From: Gammaproteobacteria bacterium
GTDB lineage: Bacteria; Pseudomonadota; Gammaproteobacteria; Pseudomonadales; Pseudohongiellaceae
Assembly: GCA_029242705.1 (NCBI GenBank)
Contig: JAQWTK010000049.1
Coordinates: forward strand, 1-39,416
Direction of reading: 5' to 3'
DNA length: 39,416 nucleotides
Made by a program: the position numbers and the translations under genes. Within the stretch, counting starts at the first letter, position 1. Each line of letters opens with the position of its first letter. Under the pieces are notes generated by a model that saw nothing but the letters and a program-made list of their open reading frames with translations, was not told the origin of the DNA and made no database searches. This document shows, piece after piece, positions 14,882-24,471 of the stretch.

Positions 14882-15439
14882 ATGGCATTGCCGGAATCAT
14901 TCCCTAGAAAACATTTACATACTCGCGCAATAGATTATAGGGGCTACCAAAGACAAGACGGATTGTGGGATATAGAAGCCCATATGACTGACACAAAAAC
15001 TTACGAGATTAAAAATAACTGGCGAGGGAAAATGAAAGCCGGCGAGTCACTACACGAAATGTTTTTAAGAATTACTATAGATGATGAATTTGTGATTAAG
15101 GATGTAATTGCCATAACTGAGCATAGTCCATTTGAAATATGTCCAAACATTGCATCTGCTTATAAGTCTTTAGTCGGTATACAAATGGGTCCAGGTTGGC
15201 GTAAAGCAATTAGATTAAAAGTAGGCGGTATTCGAGGGTGTACTCATCTTACAGAACTGTTATTCCCAATGGCCACCGTGGCGATGCAAACAATTTGGCC
15301 ATTGCGTAAAAAAAATACAAATGCCTTGGAAAGCGAACCTAAAAAACGGCCTACCATCATAGATACCTGCCACGCTTGGGCTAGCGATTCTTCCGTTGTC
15401 AAAGAAAATGCTCCGGAATATTACAACGGAACGGATTAA
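14882..15439 (+). CDS. DUF2889 domain-containing protein
   Basis: 185 aa; LHTRAIDYRGYQRQDGLWDIEAHMTDTKTY ... GIRGCTHLTELLFPMATVAMQTIWP typical of DUF2889. Confidence 0.85.
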   Translation: MALPESFPRKHLHTRAIDYRGYQRQDGLWDIEAHMTDTKTYEIKNNWRGKMKAGESLHEMFLRITIDDEFVIKDVIAITEHSPFEICPNIASAYKSLVGIQMGPGWRKAIRLKVGGIRGCTHLTELLFPMATVAMQTIWPLRKKNTNALESEPKKRPTIIDTCHAWASDSSVVKENAPEYYNGTD

Positions 15440-17619
15440 TTGTAATAAAGAGGGACAACTACTGTTATAATTACACCCTCTCGGTCTTTTCTGTTTTCTG
15501 CTCGAATTTGCCCGCCATGGAAATCCGTTATTAGGCGCGCAATGTGCAGCCCCATTCCTAAATGGGGTTGTCTTTGTTTTTCTTGCGGTCGAACCGATAT
15601 CATCGAATCGAAAATTCTCTCCTTCATTTCTTCAGGGAGAAATGGGCCAGCGTTCGAAATTTTAATAGCTGCGTGGTCCCGAAAAGCTCGGCAATAAATC
15701 ATGATAGGTTGATCTACATTAGAAAATTCAACTGCATTTGCTACTAATTTGTCTAAAAGTTGTGCGATATATTCTGGCACCCCATTAATATAAATAGGAT
15801 AGTCAGGAAAATCTGATTCAAAGCATGAATCTTTATAAACCAATTTATAGCCCTCTACGCAACCGTTTACTACTTTGTTTAATTCAATTTTCTCTTTTTC
15901 AGAAGTTTGTAGCATTTGTTCGAGGCGCGTTGCTTCACTCATATTTGTCAGTATGAGATTTAAGCGACTGATCCCCTCTTCTGCCCTATCTAGATAAACA
16001 GCTGACTCTTTGTTTTTATCTTGCATGCTAAGATTTTCCAGGGAAGAGCGGACAACTGTAACAGGGGTACGAAGTTCATGAGATAGTCGTGAGGACATAT
16101 TTTCTAAGTAATTCGTATACTGAGTTAAACGTTCAACGATATTAGAAAAACTTCGAGAAAGATCGCCAATCTCATCACCACTACGGGAGGGTACTATTGT
16201 GTTTTTAACTTTTCCTACATCGTCAATAATATTTTCAGCTTGATTACGCAGGAATCTAATTCTTGAGGAAATTCTAGATGCAAAAAAGAATAATCCCAGT
16301 GTAACAATCAGCATCACAGCAAGCATGGTAGTAAAAAGTTGCTCTAAAGCTTGGTTACGAAAAGTTCTCAAACCATTCATATTTTGGTCAACCACTACGG
16401 CTCCCATCACCTCGCCCTCAGCCAATATAGGATATGCAGCCTCTAAGATTCGTGTTTGAGTATCCGCCAATGTCCTAAACTGCGTTAATGGGGCTCCCTG
16501 CAAGGCTGAATTGATATGAGCCCCTTCTCTCGTAACATCAGAATATAACTCATCAATAAAATCATTACTCGGTTTGCTAAGAATTTGGTAATAGAGCGGA
16601 TCAAGGATTTGGTTCTGTACATATTCCCAATATTTATTCTCTGGTGCTTCTTTCGGCAAACGAGCTAATTCCAAGCCTGTCGCTGATTGAATATCGCCTG
16701 CAGTTAGTAGCACTCGGCCGCTTAAATCTACAACTTGTATACGTGAATTATTATGGTTCATACCAGCTACTATACGATCAATTTCAGGGGTAGGCAGTCG
16801 CAGAGATCCCAAGCGATCTGAATTAGCGTCCTTGTAAGTTGCTACTACCGTGGTTATCTCGCGTTTCTCAATGTCATCAACATCAAAAATAGTAAATCCT
16901 AACCGGTCGCCCAACATTTGCGTCGGTATCTGCAATTCCACCTCATAACCATCATCGAGCTCATACCATTGCCCAGTAATGCGAGGTTCATAAGTAGGAT
17001 TTGAATAGTCATCTCCAACCTGAAAAGGATAAATGGGTTCTGGGCCGTAAGGAGCAATCACATAGTTAGAAATTCCGGTCCCGTTGATAGAAAGCATAGT
17101 GATCTGCAGAAAATCGTTGCGAAATAGACTTAACGCTTCTCTATCCCGATAAACCAAACTATCATCTATAACTTTAAAATAGGCATAGAGCGATCCATTA
17201 TATTCACCAACCATATTTTTAAATTTAACCGAATCATCATTTTTATAATACCGCGCAGGATTCAGGGGTGTCCGTAAATAGTTTCTATGGTCATAACTCA
17301 CTTCATATTGTTGATATTCTCCCCAATCAACTAATGAGTTGTCGTCGAGGTCCAATGGTGAAAAAATAGGATAAACATAAAGATCTTCTGACCGCCTGGC
17401 AGGACTGTAATTCCCTTCATTGAATAATTCGGGCCGCTCATTTAAGGCCGTGGCCAGGGCTTGTGCTGTCCCTAGAACAGTCTGCTCCTGGCCTCTTTGC
17501 AAATATTCTTCCATCTCTAAAATGTACTGATAACCGAGCCAGGGAATAACAAGTAAAAAACTGGAAAGAAAAACCAGTTTGAAACGAATACCAAATAAAT
17601 TCTTAATAGGTTGTTTCAT
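15436..17619 (-). CDS. pdsS: Sensor histidine kinase, proteobacterial dedicated sortase system type (PdsS-like)
   Basis: 727 aa; IRFKLVFLSSFLLVIPWLGYQYILEMEEYLQRGQEQTVLGTAQALATALNERPELF, large periplasmic domain, HAMP region, H-box SHELRTPVTVVRSSLENL, G-box HLGMGLHIARLI. Confidence 0.8.
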   Translation of the reverse strand: MKQPIKNLFGIRFKLVFLSSFLLVIPWLGYQYILEMEEYLQRGQEQTVLGTAQALATALNERPELFNEGNYSPARRSEDLYVYPIFSPLDLDDNSLVDWGEYQQYEVSYDHRNYLRTPLNPARYYKNDDSVKFKNMVGEYNGSLYAYFKVIDDSLVYRDREALSLFRNDFLQITMLSINGTGISNYVIAPYGPEPIYPFQVGDDYSNPTYEPRITGQWYELDDGYEVELQIPTQMLGDRLGFTIFDVDDIEKREITTVVATYKDANSDRLGSLRLPTPEIDRIVAGMNHNNSRIQVVDLSGRVLLTAGDIQSATGLELARLPKEAPENKYWEYVQNQILDPLYYQILSKPSNDFIDELYSDVTREGAHINSALQGAPLTQFRTLADTQTRILEAAYPILAEGEVMGAVVVDQNMNGLRTFRNQALEQLFTTMLAVMLIVTLGLFFFASRISSRIRFLRNQAENIIDDVGKVKNTIVPSRSGDEIGDLSRSFSNIVERLTQYTNYLENMSSRLSHELRTPVTVVRSSLENLSMQDKNKESAVYLDRAEEGISRLNLILTNMSEATRLEQMLQTSEKEKIELNKVVNGCVEGYKLVYKDSCFESDFPDYPIYINGVPEYIAQLLDKLVANAVEFSNVDQPIMIYCRAFRDHAAIKISNAGPFLPEEMKERIFDSMISVRPQEKQRQPHLGMGLHIARLITDFHGGQIRAENRKDREGVIITVVVPLYYN

Positions 17620-17626
17620 TTTTTAA

Positions 17627-18334
17627 TTATTCTTTTAACACAGACTCCAAATTCCATCGATAGCCCATTCCATAGACTGTTTCTATGCAGTCGAACTCTT
17701 CATCTACGAGCATAAATTTTTTTCGTATTCGTTTTATATGTGACGTAATAGTACTCCCATCAACGAATATTTTTGATTCTTGCATTAACACTTGCCTGCT
17801 CTTAACGTGACCAGTGAATTTTGTTAAAGCATGAACCATCCAAAATTCAGTCACCGTTAAGGGAACTGCAAAATTATTCCATTGAACTGTTAGTCTACCT
17901 ATATCAAGAGATAGCTTTCCTCGCTCTACAAGATTTTCAGGCGATGGCGGTTGGTCAATTACATCTAGCCGCCTAAAGAGCGCCGCTATTCGTGCCGTCA
18001 GATGAGGCAAACTAATATCTTTAGTTAAATAATCATCTGCGCCCATGCGTAATCCACTTACAGTATCAAAATCATTATCCCTTGCAGTAAGAAATATGAT
18101 GGGCAAAGTATCTGAGAGAGATCGGAGGGCCTGACAAAGAGTAAACCCCCCGTCAATTTCATTTTCCAAACCTATATCTATAATGGCTAAATTTGGTAGA
18201 CGAATATCAAATGCCGACATCGCTTCTTTTCGGTTTGAATAAGCTTGAACTTCATACCCTTGTTTCCGCAAAACATCCGCATAATTCTCTCGAATAGCTG
18301 CCTCATCTTCAACAATTGCAATTCTTCTGCTCAT
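17627..18334 (-). CDS. pdsR: Response regulator, OmpR/PhoB-like, proteobacterial dedicated sortase system type (PdsR-like)
   Basis: 235 aa; receiver IAIVEDEAAIRENYADVLRKQGY, phospho-Asp region LAIIDIGLENEIDGGF, winged-helix C-terminus; 7 nt upstream of the kinase gene. Confidence 0.82.
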   Translation of the reverse strand: MSRRIAIVEDEAAIRENYADVLRKQGYEVQAYSNRKEAMSAFDIRLPNLAIIDIGLENEIDGGFTLCQALRSLSDTLPIIFLTARDNDFDTVSGLRMGADDYLTKDISLPHLTARIAALFRRLDVIDQPPSPENLVERGKLSLDIGRLTVQWNNFAVPLTVTEFWMVHALTKFTGHVKSRQVLMQESKIFVDGSTITSHIKRIRKKFMLVDEEFDCIETVYGMGYRWNLESVLKE

Positions 18335-18448
18335 AACTTAAGTCTACTATGGTTGGATTAATTTCATTTAAGTCTTAATTCTCAATTAACGCGATTCTTA
18401 GTTAAACTATAACTCATTTATCGACCCATATAGAGGTTGAAATCTATC

Positions 18449-18475
18449 TTGACAAAAATTGCCATCATTTTGACA
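18449..18475 (+). promoter_or_regulatory. Tandem TTGACA elements (18449-18454 and 18470-18475) spaced 21 bp in the divergent pdsR/pdsO region; candidate promoter or response-regulator site
   Basis: cttgacaaaaattgccatcattttgacatattt; the 10-mer gacaaaaatt recurs at 18564-18573. Confidence 0.35.
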
Positions 18476-18631
18476 TATTTAATCACCACCTAGCCTCAAA
18501 ACTCTCCTAGTCTAGCAAGAAATGTTTAGTTAAATAGACCCTAGCCAGCAATTAGAACTTTTCGACAAAAATTAATGCTTATCTAGACCTCTAAATGCAA
18601 ATTTTTATATCAACAATCTCGAGGAAGAACC

Positions 18632-19408
18632 ATGATAAATAAATTATCTTTGATATTGTCTCTAATATTCATGTGCAGCGCAGTACAAGCAGAAAATAAC
18701 CACAAAGATCATAGAGACTACGCCCCTACAGAAGAAACCACCGGGTTTTTAAGTGGCGTCATCGTTGGAGGATTTGCGGGAGGCCCGCCTGGAGCAATTT
18801 TCGCGGCGAGCATAGGAGCAATCCTAGGAGAAAACTGGAATAGAAATAAGATAGAAAGAAATGGCCTAGAAACAGCATTACAAAGTTCTGAGCTGAAGCT
18901 ATCCAATAAAAATAGCGAATTAGAGACTCTTCGAAAACAATACGAGGCTACTCTAGCCAAACTAGATCAGTACCAGAATTTAAAACCAACTATCTTACCT
19001 GCGTCACTAAATAGCATCCCTGATGTCGGCTGTTGTGACGACACCATGGCATCAATTCACTTTCGAATAGGTCAAAATAATATTGAACCTATTTATGAAG
19101 AACAGCTTTTAAGCATGGTTGGTTTAATTAAACAAATACCAAATATTAGTGTTGAAATAACTGGTTATGCAGATCGCAATGGAGATAGCAAAATGAATTT
19201 GGAGCTGTCAAACCAAAGGTCAGATTCAGTTAAGTCTTTCTTTCTAGAAGAAGGAGTCGACGCGACATCCATTTCGACAAATGCGTATGGAGAAACGCGG
19301 CCCGTAGACGTTAATAAGAATTTTGAATCTGATTTCTTTGATCGACGAGTAGTTGTTCACCTTCGCAATACCAATCAATCACTGTTAACAAAAAGTTTCG
19401 AAAACTAA
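18632..19408 (+). CDS. pdsO: OmpA-family protein, sortase-system-associated PdsO-like
   Basis: 258 aa; signal peptide, glycine-zipper-like GFLSGVIVGGFAGGPPGAIFAASIGAILGENW, coiled-coil, OmpA domain VEITGYADRNGDSKMNLELSNQRSDSVKSFF; divergent from pdsRS. Confidence 0.78.
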   Translation: MINKLSLILSLIFMCSAVQAENNHKDHRDYAPTEETTGFLSGVIVGGFAGGPPGAIFAASIGAILGENWNRNKIERNGLETALQSSELKLSNKNSELETLRKQYEATLAKLDQYQNLKPTILPASLNSIPDVGCCDDTMASIHFRIGQNNIEPIYEEQLLSMVGLIKQIPNISVEITGYADRNGDSKMNLELSNQRSDSVKSFFLEEGVDATSISTNAYGETRPVDVNKNFESDFFDRRVVVHLRNTNQSLLTKSFEN

Positions 19409-19431
19409 GTAGTGAACCTAGGAATCACCGC

Positions 19432-20091
19432 ATGAAAAATATTCGCCTCGTAATTGGAAATAAAAATTATTCTTCTTGGTCAATGTGCCCTTGGCTTTTG
19501 TTAAAAATGTATGGGATAGATTTCGACGAAATCCAAATTAAACTCTTCCAAGATAATACAGCAGAAAAGCTTGGACCGTACTCACCCTCATTGAAAGTCC
19601 CTGTACTTTTGTACAAAAGCATAACTATTTGGGATTCTTTGTCAATTTGTGAATTTATATCTGAAAATCTTTTAAATGGCTTTGGTTGGCCAACAGACTT
19701 AAAGAGTAAAGCCAATGCAAGATCAATTAGTGCTGAAGTTCATTCTGAGTTCACAATATTAAAAAAAGAATGGCCCATGAATTGTAAGGCTTCTTATCGA
19801 CTCAATCCGTCGGATGAGCTACAAAATGAAATTGCCCGCATAAACACCATTTGGGGATATTACCGCCAACGATTCGCAGGAAATGGAGATTACTTGTACG
19901 GACGTTTTTCTATTGCTGATTGTATGTTTGCACCAGTTGCCGTCAGTTTTAAATCCTATGGCGCAGAATTATGCAAGGAAGCAAATACCTATATGGAAAC
20001 TTTATTGAAAAATCCATTCGTTAATGAATGGAGAATAAGTGGCCGCAGAGAAAAAGAAAATCTATCTATCGCATATGCTAAAAGCGCATGA
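19432..20091 (+). CDS. Glutathione S-transferase family protein
   Basis: 219 aa; thioredoxin-fold N-terminus LVIGNKNYSSWSMCPWLLLKMYGIDF ... SLKVPVLLYKSITIWDSLSICEFISE. Confidence 0.87.
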   Translation: MKNIRLVIGNKNYSSWSMCPWLLLKMYGIDFDEIQIKLFQDNTAEKLGPYSPSLKVPVLLYKSITIWDSLSICEFISENLLNGFGWPTDLKSKANARSISAEVHSEFTILKKEWPMNCKASYRLNPSDELQNEIARINTIWGYYRQRFAGNGDYLYGRFSIADCMFAPVAVSFKSYGAELCKEANTYMETLLKNPFVNEWRISGRREKENLSIAYAKSA

Positions 20092-20168
20092 TCGAAATTG
20101 AACATGAAAGAGCAAGGCTTTATAAGAAGATAATTCTTTGGAAAATTATTTATACTAGACCTTTAAGG

Positions 20169-21233
20169 TCAGCGATTATTCAATGCGCTCCTAATTTTGC
20201 TAGCCATTTCTAATATTGATTTCTCGGTATTTTCCCAATCCATACAGGCGTCAGTTACTGATACCCCATATTTAAGATCGCTCAGATTTTCTGGGATAGC
20301 TTGGTTACCAGCATTAATAAAACTTTCTAACATCACACCTACGACAGATTTATTACCCTCCATTATTTGGCGTGTTATATCTTTTAGTACCAGCGTCTGT
20401 AAATCCGGGTTTTTAGCTGAGTTAGCGTGGCTACAATCAATCATAATATTGTTACTAACTCGGCCATCTTCAAGCGCCTTCTCGCATTCGCTCACATGAA
20501 CAGAGTCGTAATTTGGGCCATTACTACCTCCTCGTAATACGACATGAGCATATGGGTTGCCCTTTGTTTTCACAATTGAAACTTGGCCTTGCGCATTAAT
20601 ACCTAGAAACCTATGTGGACTAGATACGGACTGCATCGCGTTAACCGCCACGGTTAGCCCTCCGTCAGTCCCATTTTTAAACCCCACTGCAGAAGATAAT
20701 CCGGATGACATTTCACGATGGGTTTGAGACTCCGTGGTCCGCGCTCCTATTGCTGACCAAGAGATTAAATCTTGAATATATTGTGGCGAAATTGGATCAA
20801 GTGCCTCCGTTGAGGTGGGTAATCCAACATCGATTATATCCAATAGAAGTTTTCGCCCTATACGTAACCCTTCTTCAATTTTAAAAGAATCATCTAAGTA
20901 AGGGTCGTTAATGAGGCCCTTCCAACCAATTGATGTCCGTGGTTTTTCAAAGTAAACACGCATAACTAAAAATAAGTTATCACTTACTTTTTCGGAAAGT
21001 AGCTTTAACCGATGTGCATAATCCATCGCCGCGTCTACGTCATGAATAGAGCAAGGGCCAACCACGACAAACAACCTTGGATCTTTTCGATCAAGAATCG
21101 AGAATATCGTTTCACGAGACTTTTTAACAGAATCTAACGCCGATCCTAGCAGAGGCATTTCACTTTTTAGCTTCTGCGGTGTAATTAATGCGTCATTAGA
21201 GGCAATATTTAAATTTTCAGTATTTTCTGTCAT
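20169..21233 (-). CDS. 3-deoxy-7-phosphoheptulonate synthase (class I, AroF/G/H type)
   Basis: 354 aa; FVVVGPCSIHDVDAAMDYAHRL, VMRVYFEKPRTSIGWKGLINDPYLD, GARTTESQTHREMSSGLSSAVGFKNGTDG. Confidence 0.95.
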   Translation of the reverse strand: MTENTENLNIASNDALITPQKLKSEMPLLGSALDSVKKSRETIFSILDRKDPRLFVVVGPCSIHDVDAAMDYAHRLKLLSEKVSDNLFLVMRVYFEKPRTSIGWKGLINDPYLDDSFKIEEGLRIGRKLLLDIIDVGLPTSTEALDPISPQYIQDLISWSAIGARTTESQTHREMSSGLSSAVGFKNGTDGGLTVAVNAMQSVSSPHRFLGINAQGQVSIVKTKGNPYAHVVLRGGSNGPNYDSVHVSECEKALEDGRVSNNIMIDCSHANSAKNPDLQTLVLKDITRQIMEGNKSVVGVMLESFINAGNQAIPENLSDLKYGVSVTDACMDWENTEKSILEMASKIRSALNNR

Positions 21234-21891
21234 TTTAATTTACTTTAAATAAGTCGGTTCAGGCCACACCCAAAAAAAGGCCAGTAATCATAACATATTG
21301 GATACAATCATGAATATTCAGCCATGACCTAAAAGATATTGTTTCGAGATGGCGTTGCTTCTCCATAATATGAAATTTGACTGCTTAAAAAATCATCATA
21401 CAAACTAAACAACCAATGTTTTAGTTACTGGCTGGTTATTTAAATGCCAAACTTTCTTAGTTAATCTTAAAATCCATAAAAATTCGATTTCTAACTAATA
21501 ATGTTCTTTATATTTCCTCCAACACACTGACTCAAACTACTTTTATTTTTAGATTTATTTCTAGTATAGGAAAAATGGGTTTTGGCCGACTAGACTATAT
21601 GGATTTATGACGCAAGATGACGAAATAAATTAATCATTCAACGCGAAAAGCAGATGAAGATAATGCCCAACTGTCATAGCAACTAGGCCCCTGCGCCAGG
21701 AATCAAATTTAAAACATCTCGTAGGGATAAAAATGCTAACTGCCGCAAACAGACTATCAAATTCGTCACTATTAGTTACACTACTAAGAAAAGTGGTTGG
21801 CCTAATCCATCGGCTGAAAATTTTAAGTGATCTGTAATTTTATTCTTAACGTTTGACCAGCAACCCCATTATCTGCAGAAAGGTACGAAAT

Positions 21892-23292
21892 ATGCGACCT
21901 ATATTAAGGTTTATTGTAATTATTACATTATTCAATTTTAGCTTATCGCCCAGCTTTGGAGACGATTTAGTGGCGATATTAAACCTCGCGTTTGAAAACG
22001 ATCCTACGCTGAGGCAAGCTAAAGCAAATTATCGTGTCAATCGCGAGACTGTAGTACAAAGTCGATCTACCTTATTGCCATCATTTGGCATTCAAGCCGC
22101 AACCACTCGTCTAACTTCTGGGCCTACAAGCTCACGCTATATGGATATTCCTAATCCAATAACTGGCGAAGCCGTTTCTACACGTGTAATGAATGACCAC
22201 AGCTTTTATCCTGGCATAAACAATCACAATTGGGGTATTGGCCTGAATCAAAGCCTTTTAAACCTATCTAATTGGTACAACTTGCAAAGTGCACGAGCAA
22301 ACGACCGAGCTGCAGCTGTAAATTTAGCGAGCCAAGAACAAGACCTTATTATGCGTGTTTCGATGTCATATTTTGATGTCTTGCGTGCCCAAGAACTTCT
22401 AGAAACTAATCTTCAGGAAGAAGAAGCAGCTTTAACCTCTTTGCAACAAACCCAGCAAAGAGAGGCGGTCGGCTTAGTCGCTATAACCGATGTTTACGAT
22501 GCTCAAGCGGCTTATGATCTAGCTACAAACACCACTATATTGCAAAGAGATATACTCCAAGCTCGCTATGAAGCATTAGAGGCACTAACCGGACAGGCAC
22601 ATCCCGAAATCGAAATATTGAGAGAAGATTTTCCAATTGTTGAGGCGGACGGCTCCCTAGCCGACTGGGAATTACAAGCCGACAAAAATAGTCTTGCCGT
22701 CGCAGCGGCGGAATTTAGCTTAGATGCAACACGAAAAACCTTAAAAGCACGAAAGTCAGATCACCTGCCAACCCTCGATGTATCTGGTTTCTACGGGCAT
22801 ATAGTTACGGCACCCATCGTCAACCAAGGTATACAAATAGGTGGCGGTGCTAGTGACCGCACCCAAATTGCTTTGAATGTAAATATTCCACTTTTCTCGG
22901 GCGGTGCTACGAATTCGCGTCGCCGGGCCGCTGAATATCAAGTTTTAGCGGCACAGGAATCCCTAGAATTCACGAAGCGCCAACTAACCCAGAATATTAG
23001 GAATGCCTATCGACGCGTCAATACCGATGTGCTGGTCATCGCACAACGCCAGCAATCTATTACGTCGGCACAAAGCGCATTAGACGCCACGGAACTTGGC
23101 GCAGAAGTTGGGACTCGTAATATTGTTGAAGTATTATTAGCGAGAGAAAATTTATATCGAGCCTTAAGACTATACGCAGACGCTCGCTTCGACTATGTAA
23201 TTGATAGCTTAGTTTTAAAACAAGTAGCAGGTATTCTAACCCCACAAGATGTAATCGATCTAAACGAATGGCTGCAGGAAGGAGAGGGATAA
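21892..23292 (+). CDS. tolC: TolC family outer membrane channel protein
   Basis: MRPILRFIVIITLFNFSLSPSFGDDLVAILNLAFENDPTLRQAKANYRVNRE; paired outer-membrane efflux protein repeats. Start chosen at the ATG with an AAAGGT SD-like sequence rather than the upstream TTG at 21853. Confidence 0.93.
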   Translation: MRPILRFIVIITLFNFSLSPSFGDDLVAILNLAFENDPTLRQAKANYRVNRETVVQSRSTLLPSFGIQAATTRLTSGPTSSRYMDIPNPITGEAVSTRVMNDHSFYPGINNHNWGIGLNQSLLNLSNWYNLQSARANDRAAAVNLASQEQDLIMRVSMSYFDVLRAQELLETNLQEEEAALTSLQQTQQREAVGLVAITDVYDAQAAYDLATNTTILQRDILQARYEALEALTGQAHPEIEILREDFPIVEADGSLADWELQADKNSLAVAAAEFSLDATRKTLKARKSDHLPTLDVSGFYGHIVTAPIVNQGIQIGGGASDRTQIALNVNIPLFSGGATNSRRRAAEYQVLAAQESLEFTKRQLTQNIRNAYRRVNTDVLVIAQRQQSITSAQSALDATELGAEVGTRNIVEVLLARENLYRALRLYADARFDYVIDSLVLKQVAGILTPQDVIDLNEWLQEGEG

Positions 23293-23401
23293 TTTCAATT
23301 CTAGTCTATATACTAACGTTGGATAAATGTGAATAACTAAATTATCTCAGGATAATATCGACTCTTATTTGCTAAACATTTAAGCATAGTACAGTTCCCA
23401 A

Positions 23402-24457
23402 ATGACCAATATTGATTGCAATCAGCTTGCTATAGATATAAAAAATTGGGCTACCGATCTTGGCTTCCAAGAGACAGCAATAACTGATGTAGATCTAAAT
23501 ACATACAAGTCATATGTAGATAAATGGATTGAAAATGGATTCCACGGAAAAATGGATTACATGGCTCGCAATATAGAGAAACGTTGCAATCCGGAAAAAC
23601 TAATACCAGGAACCATACGAATAATTACCGTCCGAATGGATTACGCTAAAGAGATTGATAACTCTTTTTCTAAACTTTATGAAACAGAAAAAGCTTATAT
23701 TTCTCGTTATGCTAGGGGCCGTGATTATCACAAGCTAATTCGTAAACGCTTGCAATCTCTCGCAGAAAAAATCCTTGGCACCACAAATAAACTTGGATAT
23801 CGTGCTTTCGTAGATAGCGCTCCAGTACTGGAGAGAGCCTTAGCAGAAAAGGCTGGGCTTGGTTGGATTGGTAAAAATACAATGCTAATCAACAAAAAAG
23901 CTGGGTCATGGTTTTTCTTAGGAGAGCTTTTTACAGATCTTCCCCTACCCTTGGATACGCCGACCTCAGATCATTGTGGAACATGTTCTGCATGTATAGA
24001 AATCTGCCCAACAAAGGCATTTGTTAAACCTAATTTATTGGACGCAAGCCGATGTATATCATATTTGACAATTGAATTACGCGATGCAATACCAGTAGAG
24101 TTTAGGAAGGCTATTGGGAATAGGGTTTTTGGTTGCGATGATTGTCAACTTATTTGTCCTTGGAATAAATTCACTAAGCAGTCGCAGGAGCATGATTTTC
24201 TGCCTAGACACAATTTCGATGATATTGACTTGGTCACTCTTTTTGCCTGGAATAAGCAAGAATTCTTGGAAAAAACAGAAGGCTCTCCTATTAGAAGAAT
24301 AGGATACGATTGCTGGAAGAGAAATATTGCTGTCGCCCTCGGAAATGCCAAAACGAGTGAAATAATAGTGAATGCTCTACGTGCAGCCCTATCGGGTCAT
24401 TCTGACATGGTAAAAGAGCATGTAGAGTGGGCTCTCGCCCAACACGAATGCGGCTAA
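23402..24457 (+). CDS. queG: Epoxyqueuosine reductase
   Basis: 351 aa; two 4Fe-4S motifs CGTCSACIEICPTKAF and GCDDCQLICPWNKF; KAGLGWIGKNTMLI. Confidence 0.96.
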   Translation: MTNIDCNQLAIDIKNWATDLGFQETAITDVDLNTYKSYVDKWIENGFHGKMDYMARNIEKRCNPEKLIPGTIRIITVRMDYAKEIDNSFSKLYETEKAYISRYARGRDYHKLIRKRLQSLAEKILGTTNKLGYRAFVDSAPVLERALAEKAGLGWIGKNTMLINKKAGSWFFLGELFTDLPLPLDTPTSDHCGTCSACIEICPTKAFVKPNLLDASRCISYLTIELRDAIPVEFRKAIGNRVFGCDDCQLICPWNKFTKQSQEHDFLPRHNFDDIDLVTLFAWNKQEFLEKTEGSPIRRIGYDCWKRNIAVALGNAKTSEIIVNALRAALSGHSDMVKEHVEWALAQHECG

Positions 24458-24471
24458 GAAGTTAAAAGTCA

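Noticed and set aside
20158-20170. Palindrome gacctttaaggtc at the end of the DAHP synthase gene
   Set aside because: Only a 6-bp arm with one central base, no T-run; compatible with chance in AT-rich DNA.
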